Shown one piece after another: positions 1-7,600 of a stretch of 64,000 bases of DNA. Below the pieces are notes generated by a model. It saw nothing but the letters and a program-made list of their open reading frames with translations. It had not been told where the DNA came from and did no database searches. Source of the DNA: Brevibacterium jeotgali (lineage in GTDB: Bacteria > Actinomycetota > Actinomycetes > Actinomycetales > Brevibacteriaceae); the NCBI RefSeq assembly GCF_900169175.1, contig NZ_FXZM01000007.1, positions 122,187-186,186 of the forward strand. The letters run 5' to 3'. The position numbers and the translations under genes were made by a program. The number at the start of each line of letters is the position of its first letter. Position 1 is the stretch's first letter.

Positions 1-57
1 GACGACGACGCGCCGCGCCGCTGCCGGAGCCTGCGTCGCAGGCGTCTGTGCAGGCGC

Positions 58-123
58 GTGACCCTCTGCCGTCGCGTGACCCTCTGCCGGCGCAGGGCTC
101 CGGGTCACAGGGCTCCGGGTCAC
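58..123. repeat. Nested direct and inverted repeats after the acyl-CoA synthetase gene
   Basis: Two 18-bp direct repeats beginning GTGACCCTCTGCCG (58-75 and 76-93) are followed by two 15-bp direct repeats ending in GGGTCAC (94-108 and 109-123). The GTGACCC ends of the first pair are complementary to the GGGTCAC ends of the second, so the block can fold as a doubled imperfect hairpin. It lies just past the stop codon of the minus-strand gene at 138 and probably ends that transcript. There is no T-tract. Confidence 0.6.
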
Positions 124-137
124 AGCCTTCTCGTCCG

Positions 138-1721
138 TCACAGTCGCTCCGCCTTCCCGTCGAGCACGAGGTCCCGCGTGGCCGGTCTGCGGATCTTGCC
201 TCCCACAGTGCGGGGCAGTGCGTCGACCCGGAACCAGCGCCGCGGGACGTACTGAGGTGCGAGGCGCTCCTGGACGTGCTCGCGCAGCGCGTCCTTCGTG
301 GGAGCCTCGCTCGTCTCCGCCTCGACGACCAGTGCGATCACCGCGCCCAGCGCCGGGTCCGGCAGGGGCACAGCACACACGTCGGTCAGGCCGACCACGT
401 CGTCGAAGGCGCGTTCGACCTCGGGCAGGGCGACCTTGTGGCCCCCGGTGACCGCGATGTCCCCGGCCCTGCCCACGAGCTCCAGCCGGTCATCGACGAT
501 CCGGCCCTGGTCGTGGACGGTCGCCCAGCCGTCCGGTCCCACCAGGACCTCGTCGGTCGTGCCCGCGAGGTAGCCCGTGGAGCAGGCGGCCGCGCGGATC
601 CAGAGAGCGCCGATCTCACCCTCGGATGCGATGTCGCCGGATTCCTCGCGGATCTGCGCGTCGATGCCGTCGTAGATGCTGATGAGTGTCCCATCGCCGT
701 CCCGGCTGTCACCGATGAAGCCGATCTCTGCGGCGCCGTAGTAGCTGATGAGCCGGACATGGGGCAGCACCTGTGCGAGCCCGTCGCGGATCGCCGCGGG
801 CAGGTTCGCCCCACCGGTCACGACGAGCTCGAGGCGCGCGAAGCGTTCGGGGGCGCGGCGGGCAGCGTCCGTGAGGGCGCGGACCACGGCGGGCACGACG
901 ACCACGCGGGTGATCGACTCCTCGTCGATGCGGCGGGCGAGGGCCAGAGGATCGAATCCGTCGGCGACATGGACGCTGCCGCCCGTGACCATGCATTCGA
1001 CGACCGCATAGAGGGTGAGGCTGTACGAGACCGGCCCGGGCGCCAGCGTGGCGACGCCGGGGAACGGCTCGAGGTGCGCGGTGGAGACCGCTGCGTTCGC
1101 CCGGTACTGGTCGCGGGTCTTGAGGAATGCCTTCGGATTGCTCGTGGTGCCGGAGGAGAAGAGCATGAGGAACGCCTCGTCGCCGTCCCGCACCGCGGGG
1201 CCCTCCGGTCGCGGTCCGGTCCGTCGGTCCACGGACGGGGCGTCGGCGGACTCCGACACCGCGCCGGCCGGGGCCTCGCCCAGCTCGTCGATGCGACGCG
1301 CGAAGTCGTCGAGGCCGATCACCGTCCCCGTCCACCCCCGGTCCTCCAGCGCGGGGGCCAGATCCTCGGTGTCGGTGACGACGAGCCCGATCCCCGTCGT
1401 GACGATGACGTCGAGGCGGTGCTCGAGCGGCCACCGCGGGTCGATCGTCGCGGACACCGCCCGGAATCCGGCGAGCCCAGCGACGAAGCGGGCGGTCGCG
1501 AACGCCGATTCCGCGCTGATGGCCGCGATCGGGATGCCGCGGGTCTCCGGGGCCGGTGCCGGTGGATGCCCCTGCGCGCGGTGGAGGCCGTCGACGACGG
1601 CGAAGAGTCGCGCGGAGTCCGCGATGAGTTCGCGATACGTGAGGCTCTCACGCTCACCGACGATCGCCGGCCGTTCAGGATGCCGCTCGGCCGTCTCCAG
1701 CATCGCCTGAGTCATCGGCAC
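138..1721 (-). CDS. AMP-binding acyl-CoA synthetase / ligase
   Basis: This is a 527-residue member of the ANL superfamily, which activates a carboxylic acid with ATP and usually transfers the acyl-AMP to CoA. The phosphate-binding loop FSSGTTSNPKA is visible in the first half, the YYGAAEIGF adenine-motif region in the middle, and a C-terminal subdomain with GRAGD and the conserved late lysine in TVGGKIRR. The acyl substrate cannot be read from sequence. The next genes upstream encode an ABC importer about 250 bp away, so the gene is probably its own unit. The length is normal for the family. The chosen ATG starts the only reading that keeps the N-terminal domain (ERHPERPAIV). Confidence 0.88.
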   Translation of the reverse strand: MPMTQAMLETAERHPERPAIVGERESLTYRELIADSARLFAVVDGLHRAQGHPPAPAPETRGIPIAAISAESAFATARFVAGLAGFRAVSATIDPRWPLEHRLDVIVTTGIGLVVTDTEDLAPALEDRGWTGTVIGLDDFARRIDELGEAPAGAVSESADAPSVDRRTGPRPEGPAVRDGDEAFLMLFSSGTTSNPKAFLKTRDQYRANAAVSTAHLEPFPGVATLAPGPVSYSLTLYAVVECMVTGGSVHVADGFDPLALARRIDEESITRVVVVPAVVRALTDAARRAPERFARLELVVTGGANLPAAIRDGLAQVLPHVRLISYYGAAEIGFIGDSRDGDGTLISIYDGIDAQIREESGDIASEGEIGALWIRAAACSTGYLAGTTDEVLVGPDGWATVHDQGRIVDDRLELVGRAGDIAVTGGHKVALPEVERAFDDVVGLTDVCAVPLPDPALGAVIALVVEAETSEAPTKDALREHVQERLAPQYVPRRWFRVDALPRTVGGKIRRPATRDLVLDGKAERL

Positions 1722-1782
1722 GTGCGGACCCCCTCATCGTCGACCGTCCCGGATGGACCTCGCCCACGGGACGGGTGGTGAC

Positions 1783-1810
1783 CCGTGCGGATGCATCTGG
1801 TTCCGCACGG
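1783..1810. terminator. 9-bp hairpin between metQ and the acyl-CoA synthetase
   Basis: CCGTGCGGA (1783-1791) pairs perfectly with TCCGCACGG (1802-1810) across a 10-base loop. It lies downstream of metQ and 62 bp upstream of the synthetase start, so it may end metQ transcripts or sit in the synthetase leader. There is no U-tract. Confidence 0.35.
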
Positions 1811-1893
1811 ACACCGCCCAGTCTAGGGAGTCGGCTCGACGTCTCACGGTGCGGTCCGTCACGCGACGACTCGAGAGCGACCCGGCCGGCCGG

Positions 1894-1957
1894 GAGGCCG
1901 TGGGTCCACGAGGCCGTGGGACCTCGAGGACGTGGGACCGGGAGCGCGTGGGGTCCG
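1894..1957. repeat. Four imperfect 16-bp tandem repeats 3' of metQ
   Basis: Four consecutive 16-bp units of the form GAGGCCGTGGGWCCNN occupy 1894-1909, 1910-1925, 1926-1941 and 1942-1957, ending 13 bp before the metQ stop codon. Neighbouring units can form short GGTCC/GGACC hairpins. The same 16-bp period appears at other gene ends in this window. Confidence 0.65.
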
Positions 1958-1970
1958 CGCACCCCGCTGC

Positions 1971-2765
1971 TCAGAACGCTGGGCTGTTCTCGAACTCCTC
2001 GAGGACCGTCAGCACCTGCTCGCTCGTGAATGCCTCCTTGAGTGCGGCGACCTCCGGTGAGTCCTGATTGTCCTCGCGGGACACGAGCGTCACTGCGAAC
2101 TGCTCGTCCTCCTCGAAGGTCAGTCCGTCCTCGAACGGGCTCAGGTCTATCTGGTTCGCGAATGCCGGCAGGTTGAACACCGCGTCCGACTCCTCGTACG
2201 CCGCGTTGGCCTGGAGCAGTTCGACCTGGACGAACTCGAGGTCGCGGGGGTTGTCGGCGATGTCGTCGAGGTCGGCCTCGAACCGCTCGGCTTCGGGATC
2301 CAGCGTGAGGATCTCTGCATCGGCGAGCATCTGCAGAGCGCGCCCCAGGTTCGAGCTGTCCGCCGGGAGGGTGACGTGCCCCCCGTCGGGCAGCTCCTCG
2401 ATCGAGTCGAGCTCCTGCGAGTAGAACGCGACGGCCGTGAGGTAGACCGGCTGCACACCGACGAGCGACGCGTCGTTGCCCTCGTTGAATTCCTCCATGA
2501 AGGGCACGTGCTGGACGAAGTTCGCGTCGATCTCTCCCGCCTCGAGCATCGCATTGGGCTGCACGTAGTCGGCGACCTCGACCATCTCGATCTCGTAGCC
2601 GTCGCCGATCGCCTCGGCAGCCGCCTCGACGACATCCGTCATCGGCGGGGTGGCTGCGGCGACCTGGAGGGTCGTCGTTCCACCGTCACCGCCTGTGCCG
2701 CACCCGGACAGGGTGAGCGCGACGGCGGTCAGCGTGGCTGCGGGGAGGAGCGTGCGACGGGTCAT
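1971..2765 (-). CDS. metQ: MetQ/NlpA-family substrate-binding lipoprotein
   Basis: This is the extracytoplasmic binding component of a methionine-type ABC importer. The N-terminus MTRRTLLPAATLTAVALTLSGC is a lipoprotein signal peptide with lipobox LSGC. The mature part has NlpA-family features: a region resembling NFVQHVPFMEEFN, a SSNLGRAL segment and a C-terminal LVSREDN region. An in-frame ATG 13 codons upstream exists, but the start at 2765 has GAAGGA about 8 bp ahead and begins exactly at the signal peptide. It is followed by the permease and ATPase genes in order metN-metI-metQ. The ligand is inferred from family membership; some NlpA relatives bind other amino acids. Confidence 0.85.
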   Translation of the reverse strand: MTRRTLLPAATLTAVALTLSGCGTGGDGGTTTLQVAAATPPMTDVVEAAAEAIGDGYEIEMVEVADYVQPNAMLEAGEIDANFVQHVPFMEEFNEGNDASLVGVQPVYLTAVAFYSQELDSIEELPDGGHVTLPADSSNLGRALQMLADAEILTLDPEAERFEADLDDIADNPRDLEFVQVELLQANAAYEESDAVFNLPAFANQIDLSPFEDGLTFEEDEQFAVTLVSREDNQDSPEVAALKEAFTSEQVLTVLEEFENSPAF

Positions 2766-2800
2766 GGGGTCATTCCTTCGTGAGAGAGAACAGGGGATGG

Positions 2801-3472
2801 TCATCGTTTATCGAGAGCCCGGGAGATCAGGTGGCCTGCCGCCTGCAGGACCAGGACGGCGGCGATCGTGAGGACGATCGCCGTGTACATGAGGGTGAAC
2901 TGATACTCCTGGTAGCCGTAGCGCAGCGCGAAGTCGCCGATCCCGCCTCCGCCGACGACGCCCAGGACGGTCGAGTACGAGACGAAGCTGATCGTCGCGG
3001 ACGTGAGCGCGTACACCAGTCCGGAGCGGGCCTCGACGTAGAGGAACTTCGTCACCGTCTGCCAGAGGTTCGCTCCCATGGACCGGGCCGCCGTGAGGAT
3101 GCCGCTGGGCAGCTCCAGCAGGATCTGCTCGACCAGGCGCGCGTAGATCGCGATCGCGACGAAGGCCAGGGGGAAGGACGCCGCGGTCGTTCCGAACGTC
3201 GTCCCGAACACCATTCGCGTCACCGGGATCATGAAGACGACGAACAGCAGGAACGGGAAGGATCGCACGATGGTGACGTAGAGCTCCGCCGCGATCCAGA
3301 CCCCGCGGTTCTCGACGAGGCCGCCCCTGCGGGTCAGGAAGATCAGAGTGCCCAGCGGCAGGCCGAGCAGCACCGCCGCGACGATGGCGGCGAGCACCAT
3401 CCAGCCCGTCTCCACGAGCGCCTCGACGATCTTGTCGCCGGATTCCGCGAAGACGACGAGGATCTCGTTCAC
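2801..3472 (-). CDS. metI: MetI-type ABC transporter permease
   Basis: This 223-residue integral membrane protein has about five hydrophobic segments and the binding-protein-dependent permease EAA-like loop in ARSMGANLWQTVTKFLYVEA, which contacts the ATPase. The start is GTG at 3472, chosen because GGAGGTG lies 8 bp upstream; the longer reading begins inside metN. It lies between metN (13-bp gap) and metQ (35-bp gap), forming one operon. The role is amino-acid import, most likely D/L-methionine, across the cytoplasmic membrane. Confidence 0.88.
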   Translation of the reverse strand: MNEILVVFAESGDKIVEALVETGWMVLAAIVAAVLLGLPLGTLIFLTRRGGLVENRGVWIAAELYVTIVRSFPFLLFVVFMIPVTRMVFGTTFGTTAASFPLAFVAIAIYARLVEQILLELPSGILTAARSMGANLWQTVTKFLYVEARSGLVYALTSATISFVSYSTVLGVVGGGGIGDFALRYGYQEYQFTLMYTAIVLTIAAVLVLQAAGHLISRALDKR

Positions 3473-3485
3473 GCAAGCACCTCCG

Positions 3486-4274
3486 TCATTGAGTGAGCGC
3501 CTTCCGCGCGTGCTCCAGGTAGCTGCCGTCCGTGGCACGTCGTCGGCCGTTCACCGTCAGCGTCTCGCGCAGCCTCCCCCGCTCGAACACTGCCGCGCGA
3601 TCGCAGATCGCCTTCGCCACGTCGAGTTCGTGGGTCACCACGACGATGGTGGTGCCGTACTCGTCGCGCGCATTCTGCAGGAGGCGCAGGATGTCTGCCG
3701 TCGTCGACGTGTCGAGTGCGGAGGTCGGCTCGTCTGCCAGGAGCACGGAGGGCCGGGCAGCCAGGGCCCTCGCGATCGCGACGCGCTGCTTCTCCCCGCC
3801 GGACAGCTGCGCCGGGTAGTGGTCGCGACGATGCTCGAGCCCGACGAAGGCGAGCAGTGCCGCGAGCAGGTCCGGATCGCTGCGCCGCTGGATCGTGAGG
3901 GGCAGCTCCATGTTCTGGCGGACCGTGCGATTGCCGAGCAGGTTGAACCCCTGGAACACGGTGCCGATCCCGTGCCTCAGCCGGTTGAGCCGCCGCGGGG
4001 ACAGCGTCGACGGGTCCACCCCGTCCAGCAGGAGTGTGCCCTCCGTCGGGTGAGCGAGCGCTCCCAGCAGCTCCAGCAGCGTGGACTTGCCCGCCCCGCT
4101 CTCGCCCAGCACCCCGAAGATCTCCTGGCGCTCGATCACGAGCGACACGTCAGCGAGCGCGGTGACGGAGCCGAACCGCTTCGTGACACCGCGAAGATCC
4201 ACTGCTGGACTGCTCGCCTCAGGCGCACGGACTTCTGACGAGCTCGTGCCGGGCGGGGTGGGACGGACGGACAT
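3486..4274 (-). CDS. metN: MetN-type ABC transporter ATPase (no NIL domain)
   Basis: This 262-residue ATPase has Walker A GESGAGKST (57-65), Q-loop VFQGFN, signature LSGGE (157-161), Walker B VLLADEPT (178-185) and the H-loop histidine at 215. It energises the metI permease. The reading ends about 80 residues short of Escherichia coli MetN (343 residues) and therefore lacks the C-terminal NIL/ACT domain that gives methionine trans-inhibition. The start at 4274 has GGAGG 10 bp upstream. It is first in the metN-metI-metQ operon. The specificity is inferred; a cystine or other amino-acid importer is possible. Confidence 0.85.
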   Translation of the reverse strand: MSVRPTPPGTSSSEVRAPEASSPAVDLRGVTKRFGSVTALADVSLVIERQEIFGVLGESGAGKSTLLELLGALAHPTEGTLLLDGVDPSTLSPRRLNRLRHGIGTVFQGFNLLGNRTVRQNMELPLTIQRRSDPDLLAALLAFVGLEHRRDHYPAQLSGGEKQRVAIARALAARPSVLLADEPTSALDTSTTADILRLLQNARDEYGTTIVVVTHELDVAKAICDRAAVFERGRLRETLTVNGRRRATDGSYLEHARKALTQ

Positions 4275-4396
4275 GGGGCGAGGTCCTCCAGCGTGATCGC
4301 GGGTCTGCGTGTCCGCACTGAGCGGCACGCGGGAAGACCAGCACCAGGACGAGTGTGGATTCCCTCAGATCTTCATGACGACCCCAGCAGTCTATG

Positions 4397-4410
4397 GTGG
4401 TCCTGACCAC
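4397..4410. promoter_or_regulatory. 14-bp palindrome between metN and osmC
   Basis: GTGGTC (4397-4402), two bases, then GACCAC (4405-4410) make a perfect inverted repeat in the 228-bp gap between the divergent metNIQ operon and the OsmC gene. It could be an operator for either side. No SAM-riboswitch-like core was recognised in the metN leader. Confidence 0.35.
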
Positions 4411-4502
4411 TGTGGAGGGGATGCGGGTATTAGCTTGCGCACACCGCAGTGCACGGACAGGTCCGCCTCCCTCGCAGAGCGGCGGGCCAGGAGAGGACGG
4501 CG

Positions 4503-4958
4503 ATGGCCGAGGACCCGCAGCCCGTGCTGTACACCGCGACCGCGGTCAATCGGACGGGACCCGATGGCGTGAGCCTGACGGACACTGGGTGGCACGTTGC
4601 GGTGCAGTCGCCCGTCTCCGCGACAGGGCCTGCTGCGCTGGAGCAGGCCGACCGCACCACGAACCCCGAGGAGCTCCTGGCGCTCGCGTGGGCGACCTGC
4701 CTCTCCGGGAGCGCCCGCGTCGTCGCTCCCGGTCGCGACGTGACGGTCCGGGTCGAGGTCGCCCTGCACGGGGACGCGACCGGATCCGGGTTCGCGTTCA
4801 CCCCGACGGCCTTCGTGTCCTTCGCCGACACCGATGCGGAGGCGGCGGATCGGCTCGCCGCCTCCGCCCACGCGCGGTGCCCCATCTCGAAGCTGCTCAG
4901 CGGCCGGGGGACCGCGACGGTCGTCGCCGTACCGCACTCCCCCGATTCTCCCGCATAG
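4503..4958 (+). CDS. OsmC/Ohr-family peroxiredoxin
   Basis: This 151-residue protein is probably an organic hydroperoxide reductase in the cytosol. The two redox cysteines of the Ohr/OsmC family are present: C66 in AWATCLSG and C126 in AHARCPISK, and the start of the fold (YTATAVNRTGPDG) fits. A longer reading begins at 4449, but the ATG at 4503 follows AGGAGAGGAC at a suitable distance. It is divergent from metNIQ and is followed by an ArsR gene with its own promoter, so it is probably monocistronic. Confidence 0.85.
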   Translation: MAEDPQPVLYTATAVNRTGPDGVSLTDTGWHVAVQSPVSATGPAALEQADRTTNPEELLALAWATCLSGSARVVAPGRDVTVRVEVALHGDATGSGFAFTPTAFVSFADTDAEAADRLAASAHARCPISKLLSGRGTATVVAVPHSPDSPA

Positions 4959-4981
4959 CGCCACCCCACGAGAACCGCCCC

Positions 4982-5010
4982 TTGACCCTGACATCACGTG
5001 GGCCTACAGT
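4982..5010 (+). promoter_or_regulatory. Promoter of the arsR-AHSA1 operon
   Basis: A -35 hexamer TTGACC (4982-4987) and a -10 hexamer TACAGT (5005-5010) are separated by exactly 17 bp. The predicted start site is about 25 bases before the ATG at 5042. Nine-base direct repeats GTTCCTTCA lie at 5017-5025 and 5033-5041, around the ribosome binding site AAAGGAG (5027-5033), and are a plausible ArsR operator. Confidence 0.6.
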
Positions 5011-5041
5011 TAAGTTGTTCCTTCATAAAGGAGTTCCTTCA

Positions 5042-5392
5042 ATGGCAGCCACCGACCGCCTCAGCCTCGTCTTCGCCGCACTCGCCGATCCCACACGCCG
5101 GGAGATCCTCAGTCGCCTGGCACAGGGCCCGGCCACGGTGGGCGAGGTGGCCGGACCGTTCGACATGAGCGCGCCTGCGATCTCGCAGCACCTCAAGGTG
5201 CTCGAGCGTGCGGGCCTCGTCACGCGTACGGTCACGGCCCAGTGGCGGACCCTGTCGCTGGAGGCACAGCCGCTCAGCGAGGCCGCGACGTGGGTCGACG
5301 AGCAGCGCCGCGACTGGAATCTGCGCCTCGACGCACTCGAACACCACCTCGAGGCGATGACAGCGAGAACGAACAACGACGTTCAGGAGTGA
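5042..5392 (+). CDS. ArsR-family transcriptional regulator
   Basis: This 116-residue winged-helix protein opens with FAALADPTRREILSRL, and its recognition helix lies in MSAPAISQHLKVLERAGLV. It has no CXC or other obvious metal site, as is typical of the ArsR subgroup paired with AHSA1 proteins. AAAGGAG is 8 bp before the ATG. Its stop codon is 2 bp before the first ATG of the next gene, so the two are co-transcribed. It probably represses its own operon through the repeats in its leader. The inducer is unknown. Confidence 0.85.
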   Translation: MAATDRLSLVFAALADPTRREILSRLAQGPATVGEVAGPFDMSAPAISQHLKVLERAGLVTRTVTAQWRTLSLEAQPLSEAATWVDEQRRDWNLRLDALEHHLEAMTARTNNDVQE

Positions 5393-5394
5393 GC

Positions 5395-5865
5395 ATGATG
5401 AGCACTGCAGACAGCACCGAACAGATCCCCGAATTCTCGATCACCCGCACCCTCGAGGCTCCACGGGCCCTCGCCTGGAAGGCCTGGACCGACGAGGCCG
5501 AACTCGCCCGATGGCTGCGGCCGTTCGGGGTCTCGACGGATTCGGTGTCGTTCGACGTCCGCGTGGGCGGCCGCTTCCGCTACACGATGACGAACGATGA
5601 GACCGGCGAGCAGTTCCCGACCGGCGGTGAGTTCCTCGAGGTCCTCCCCCAGGACCGGCTCGTCTTCACCTGGGGAGAGCCGGACTCGCCCGTGGAGGGC
5701 ACCCCCGTCATCACACTCACCTTCACACCTGAGGGTGAGCGGACGGAGCTCGTCCTCCACCTGCGCGGATACGACGGTCAGCCCGGCGACGGCTTCGTCT
5801 TCGACGGGTGGGACGAGGCGCTCACCAACCTGGACCGGCACCTCCGCGGTGAACTGCCCGGCTGA
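5395..5865 (+). CDS. AHSA1/SRPBCC-domain protein
   Basis: This is a roughly 156-residue START-like (SRPBCC) protein with the AHSA1 pattern: SITRTLEAPRALAWKAWTD at the start, then RPFGVST, VGGRFRYTM, GEFLEVLPQDRLVFTW and a C-terminal FDGWDEALTNLDRHL helix. Such proteins bind hydrophobic ligands in a deep cavity; the cellular role is unknown. Two adjacent ATGs (5395, 5398) are possible starts. AGGAG at 5385-5389 fits the second slightly better. It forms a two-gene operon with arsR and ends before a strong hairpin. Confidence 0.8.
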   Translation: MMSTADSTEQIPEFSITRTLEAPRALAWKAWTDEAELARWLRPFGVSTDSVSFDVRVGGRFRYTMTNDETGEQFPTGGEFLEVLPQDRLVFTWGEPDSPVEGTPVITLTFTPEGERTELVLHLRGYDGQPGDGFVFDGWDEALTNLDRHLRGELPG

Positions 5866-5887
5866 CGTCGCGAGGACCCCACACCGT

Positions 5888-5936
5888 GCGCACTGAGGCG
5901 CCGGTCACCTGAGGGGTGGCCGGCGCCTCAGTGCGC
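5888..5936. terminator. Bidirectional terminator, 17-bp perfect stem
   Basis: GCGCACTGAGGCGCCGG (5888-5904) pairs perfectly with its complement at 5920-5936 across a 15-base loop. It lies between the converging AHSA1 gene (stop 5865) and the transporter remnant (stop 5976) and probably ends both transcripts. No U-tract follows, as is common in actinobacteria. Confidence 0.75.
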
Positions 5937-5975
5937 GCCGCGGGGAGAGTCAGGACCTCACTGGCCCGGATGTTC

Positions 5976-7354
5976 TCACTGGCCCGGATGCTCCTGGAGC
6001 CTGCCGTGGCGACGGGCCGCACGGGACTCGGAGTCCATCCGGTCGACATCCGTGAGATCGATGCCGCGGGTCTCCTTCGTGAAGAGCAGCGCGACCAGCG
6101 AGAGCGCGGCGGCGGCCAGGTAGATGGCGATCGGGATCGACGAACCCGTCGCACTGAGCAGCGCCGTCGCGATGATCGGCGCGAACGACCCGGCGACGAT
6201 CGCCGTCACCTGGTAGCCCAACGACACACCGGAGTAGCGCATGCGGGTGGGGAACATCTCCGACATGATCGCGGGCTGGGGTGCATACATGAACCCGTGG
6301 AAGATCAGGCCCGTGAGGATGCCGATGAAGATCATGAGCCCGTCACCCGTGTCGTACAGCGGGAAGGCGAAGAAGCCCCAGGTCGCCGTCAGCAGGATGC
6401 CGATCAGATAGGGCGGCCTGCGGCCGACGATGTCCGTGAGCTTGCCGATGAACGGCACCATGACCGCGTGGAGCGCGTGGGCGCCCAGGAGCAGTCCCAG
6501 GATCTCCGCGTTGTCGACGCCCACCTGTATCGCCAGGTAGGTGATGGAGAACGTGACGACGAGGTAGTAGTGGATGTTCTCCACCAGGCGCAGCCCCATC
6601 GCGCTGAACACGCCACGGGGGTAGCGCTTGAAGACCTCGACGACGCCGTAGCCCGCGTCCTCGTCGTGGATCTCCTGGTGAGCCTCCTGGAAGATCGGGG
6701 CATCGGACACGCGGGTGCGGATGTACCAGCCGATGACGACGATGACGGCAGACAGCCAGAAGCCGATCCTCCAGCCCCACGACAGGAATGCCTCGCTGGA
6801 CAGGACCGAGGTGAGGACGAAGAGGACTCCCGTCGCCAGCAGATTGCCCAGGGGCACGCCGGACTGCTGCCAGGAGGCCCAGAACCCGCGGTCCTTCGGC
6901 GGCGAGTGCTCAGCGACCAGGAGGACGGCGCCGCCCCACTCGCCGCCGACGGCGAATCCCTGGATGAGGCGCAGCAGCACCAGGATGATGGGAGCGGCGT
7001 AGCCGATCTGATCGAATGTCGGCAGGCAGCCCATGAGGAACCCACCAGCACGATCGAGAACTGCAGCAGCGCCTTCCGACCGTACTTGTCACCGAAGTGA
7101 CCGAAGACGATACCGCCCACGGGCCGCGCGATGAAGCCGACCGCGTAGGACCCGAACGCGAGGAGCACCGCGTCGAACGGGTTGTCCGTCTGCGGGAAGA
7201 GGATGTGATTGAAGACCAGCGTCGCGGCGGACGCATAGAGGAAGAACTCGTACCATTCGACGACCGTTCCAGCCATCGAAGCCGCGACGACCTGCTGCAG
7301 CTGCCTCGTCTTCGACTTCTTGGCGGATGGCGTCTCACCTGGATGGGTGGACAT
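5976..7354 (-). pseudogene. MHS-family MFS transporter, frameshifted
   Basis: The reading from 7354 begins as a metabolite:H+ symporter ([19 protein letters not shown], then the loop [15 protein letters not shown]) but loses homology after IVLVG. The rest of the same protein ([29 protein letters not shown], through KETRGIDLTDVDR) continues in another frame to 5976. Related transporters have a few residues between these blocks, so the junction near 7035-7045 looks like a net loss of about 10 bases. Either the gene is inactive or there is an assembly error. If intact it would be a 12-TM importer of an organic acid or osmolyte. It lies convergent to AHSA1, with a likely promoter upstream. Confidence 0.75.
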
Positions 7355-7503
7355 GCGGGCTCCCAGGGGGACGGGGGCCGTCGTGTGCGTGCCGTCCGGT
7401 CTGCGGTCCCGACCACGTCGCCGGGATCAGCCGGAGCGCACCGGCGGCCGATGCGGAGCGCACGAACAGGCAGCGGTGCCCGCTCGTGTGCAGTACGCCA
7501 CAC

Positions 7504-7532
7504 AGCATGCGATCCGCAGCGCAAGGATTCAA
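7504..7532 (-). promoter_or_regulatory. Candidate promoter of the MHS transporter
   Basis: On the minus strand TTGAAT (7527-7532) and CATGCT (7504-7509) are 17 bp apart in the 246-bp gap upstream of the transporter start. The -35 fits well and the -10 is weak. No gene was seen in 7355-7600. Confidence 0.3.
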
Positions 7533-7600
7533 ATGACACTCCCGGAGATGCCACGGCTCCGGGCCTGCGATTCTGCAGATGCCGTCTGCGCGGGTAGACC

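Noticed and set aside
48..1781. Long plus-strand open frame opposite the acyl-CoA synthetase
   Set aside because: It is rich in Arg/Gly/Asp with no domain, and the minus strand carries a clear enzyme.
4275..4396. SAM riboswitch in the metN leader
   Set aside because: I looked for the core motifs of SAM-I, SAM-II and SAM-IV and found none.
5916..7100. Plus-strand open frame opposite the MHS transporter
   Set aside because: Its translation is charged low-complexity sequence, while the minus strand shows conserved transporter helices.
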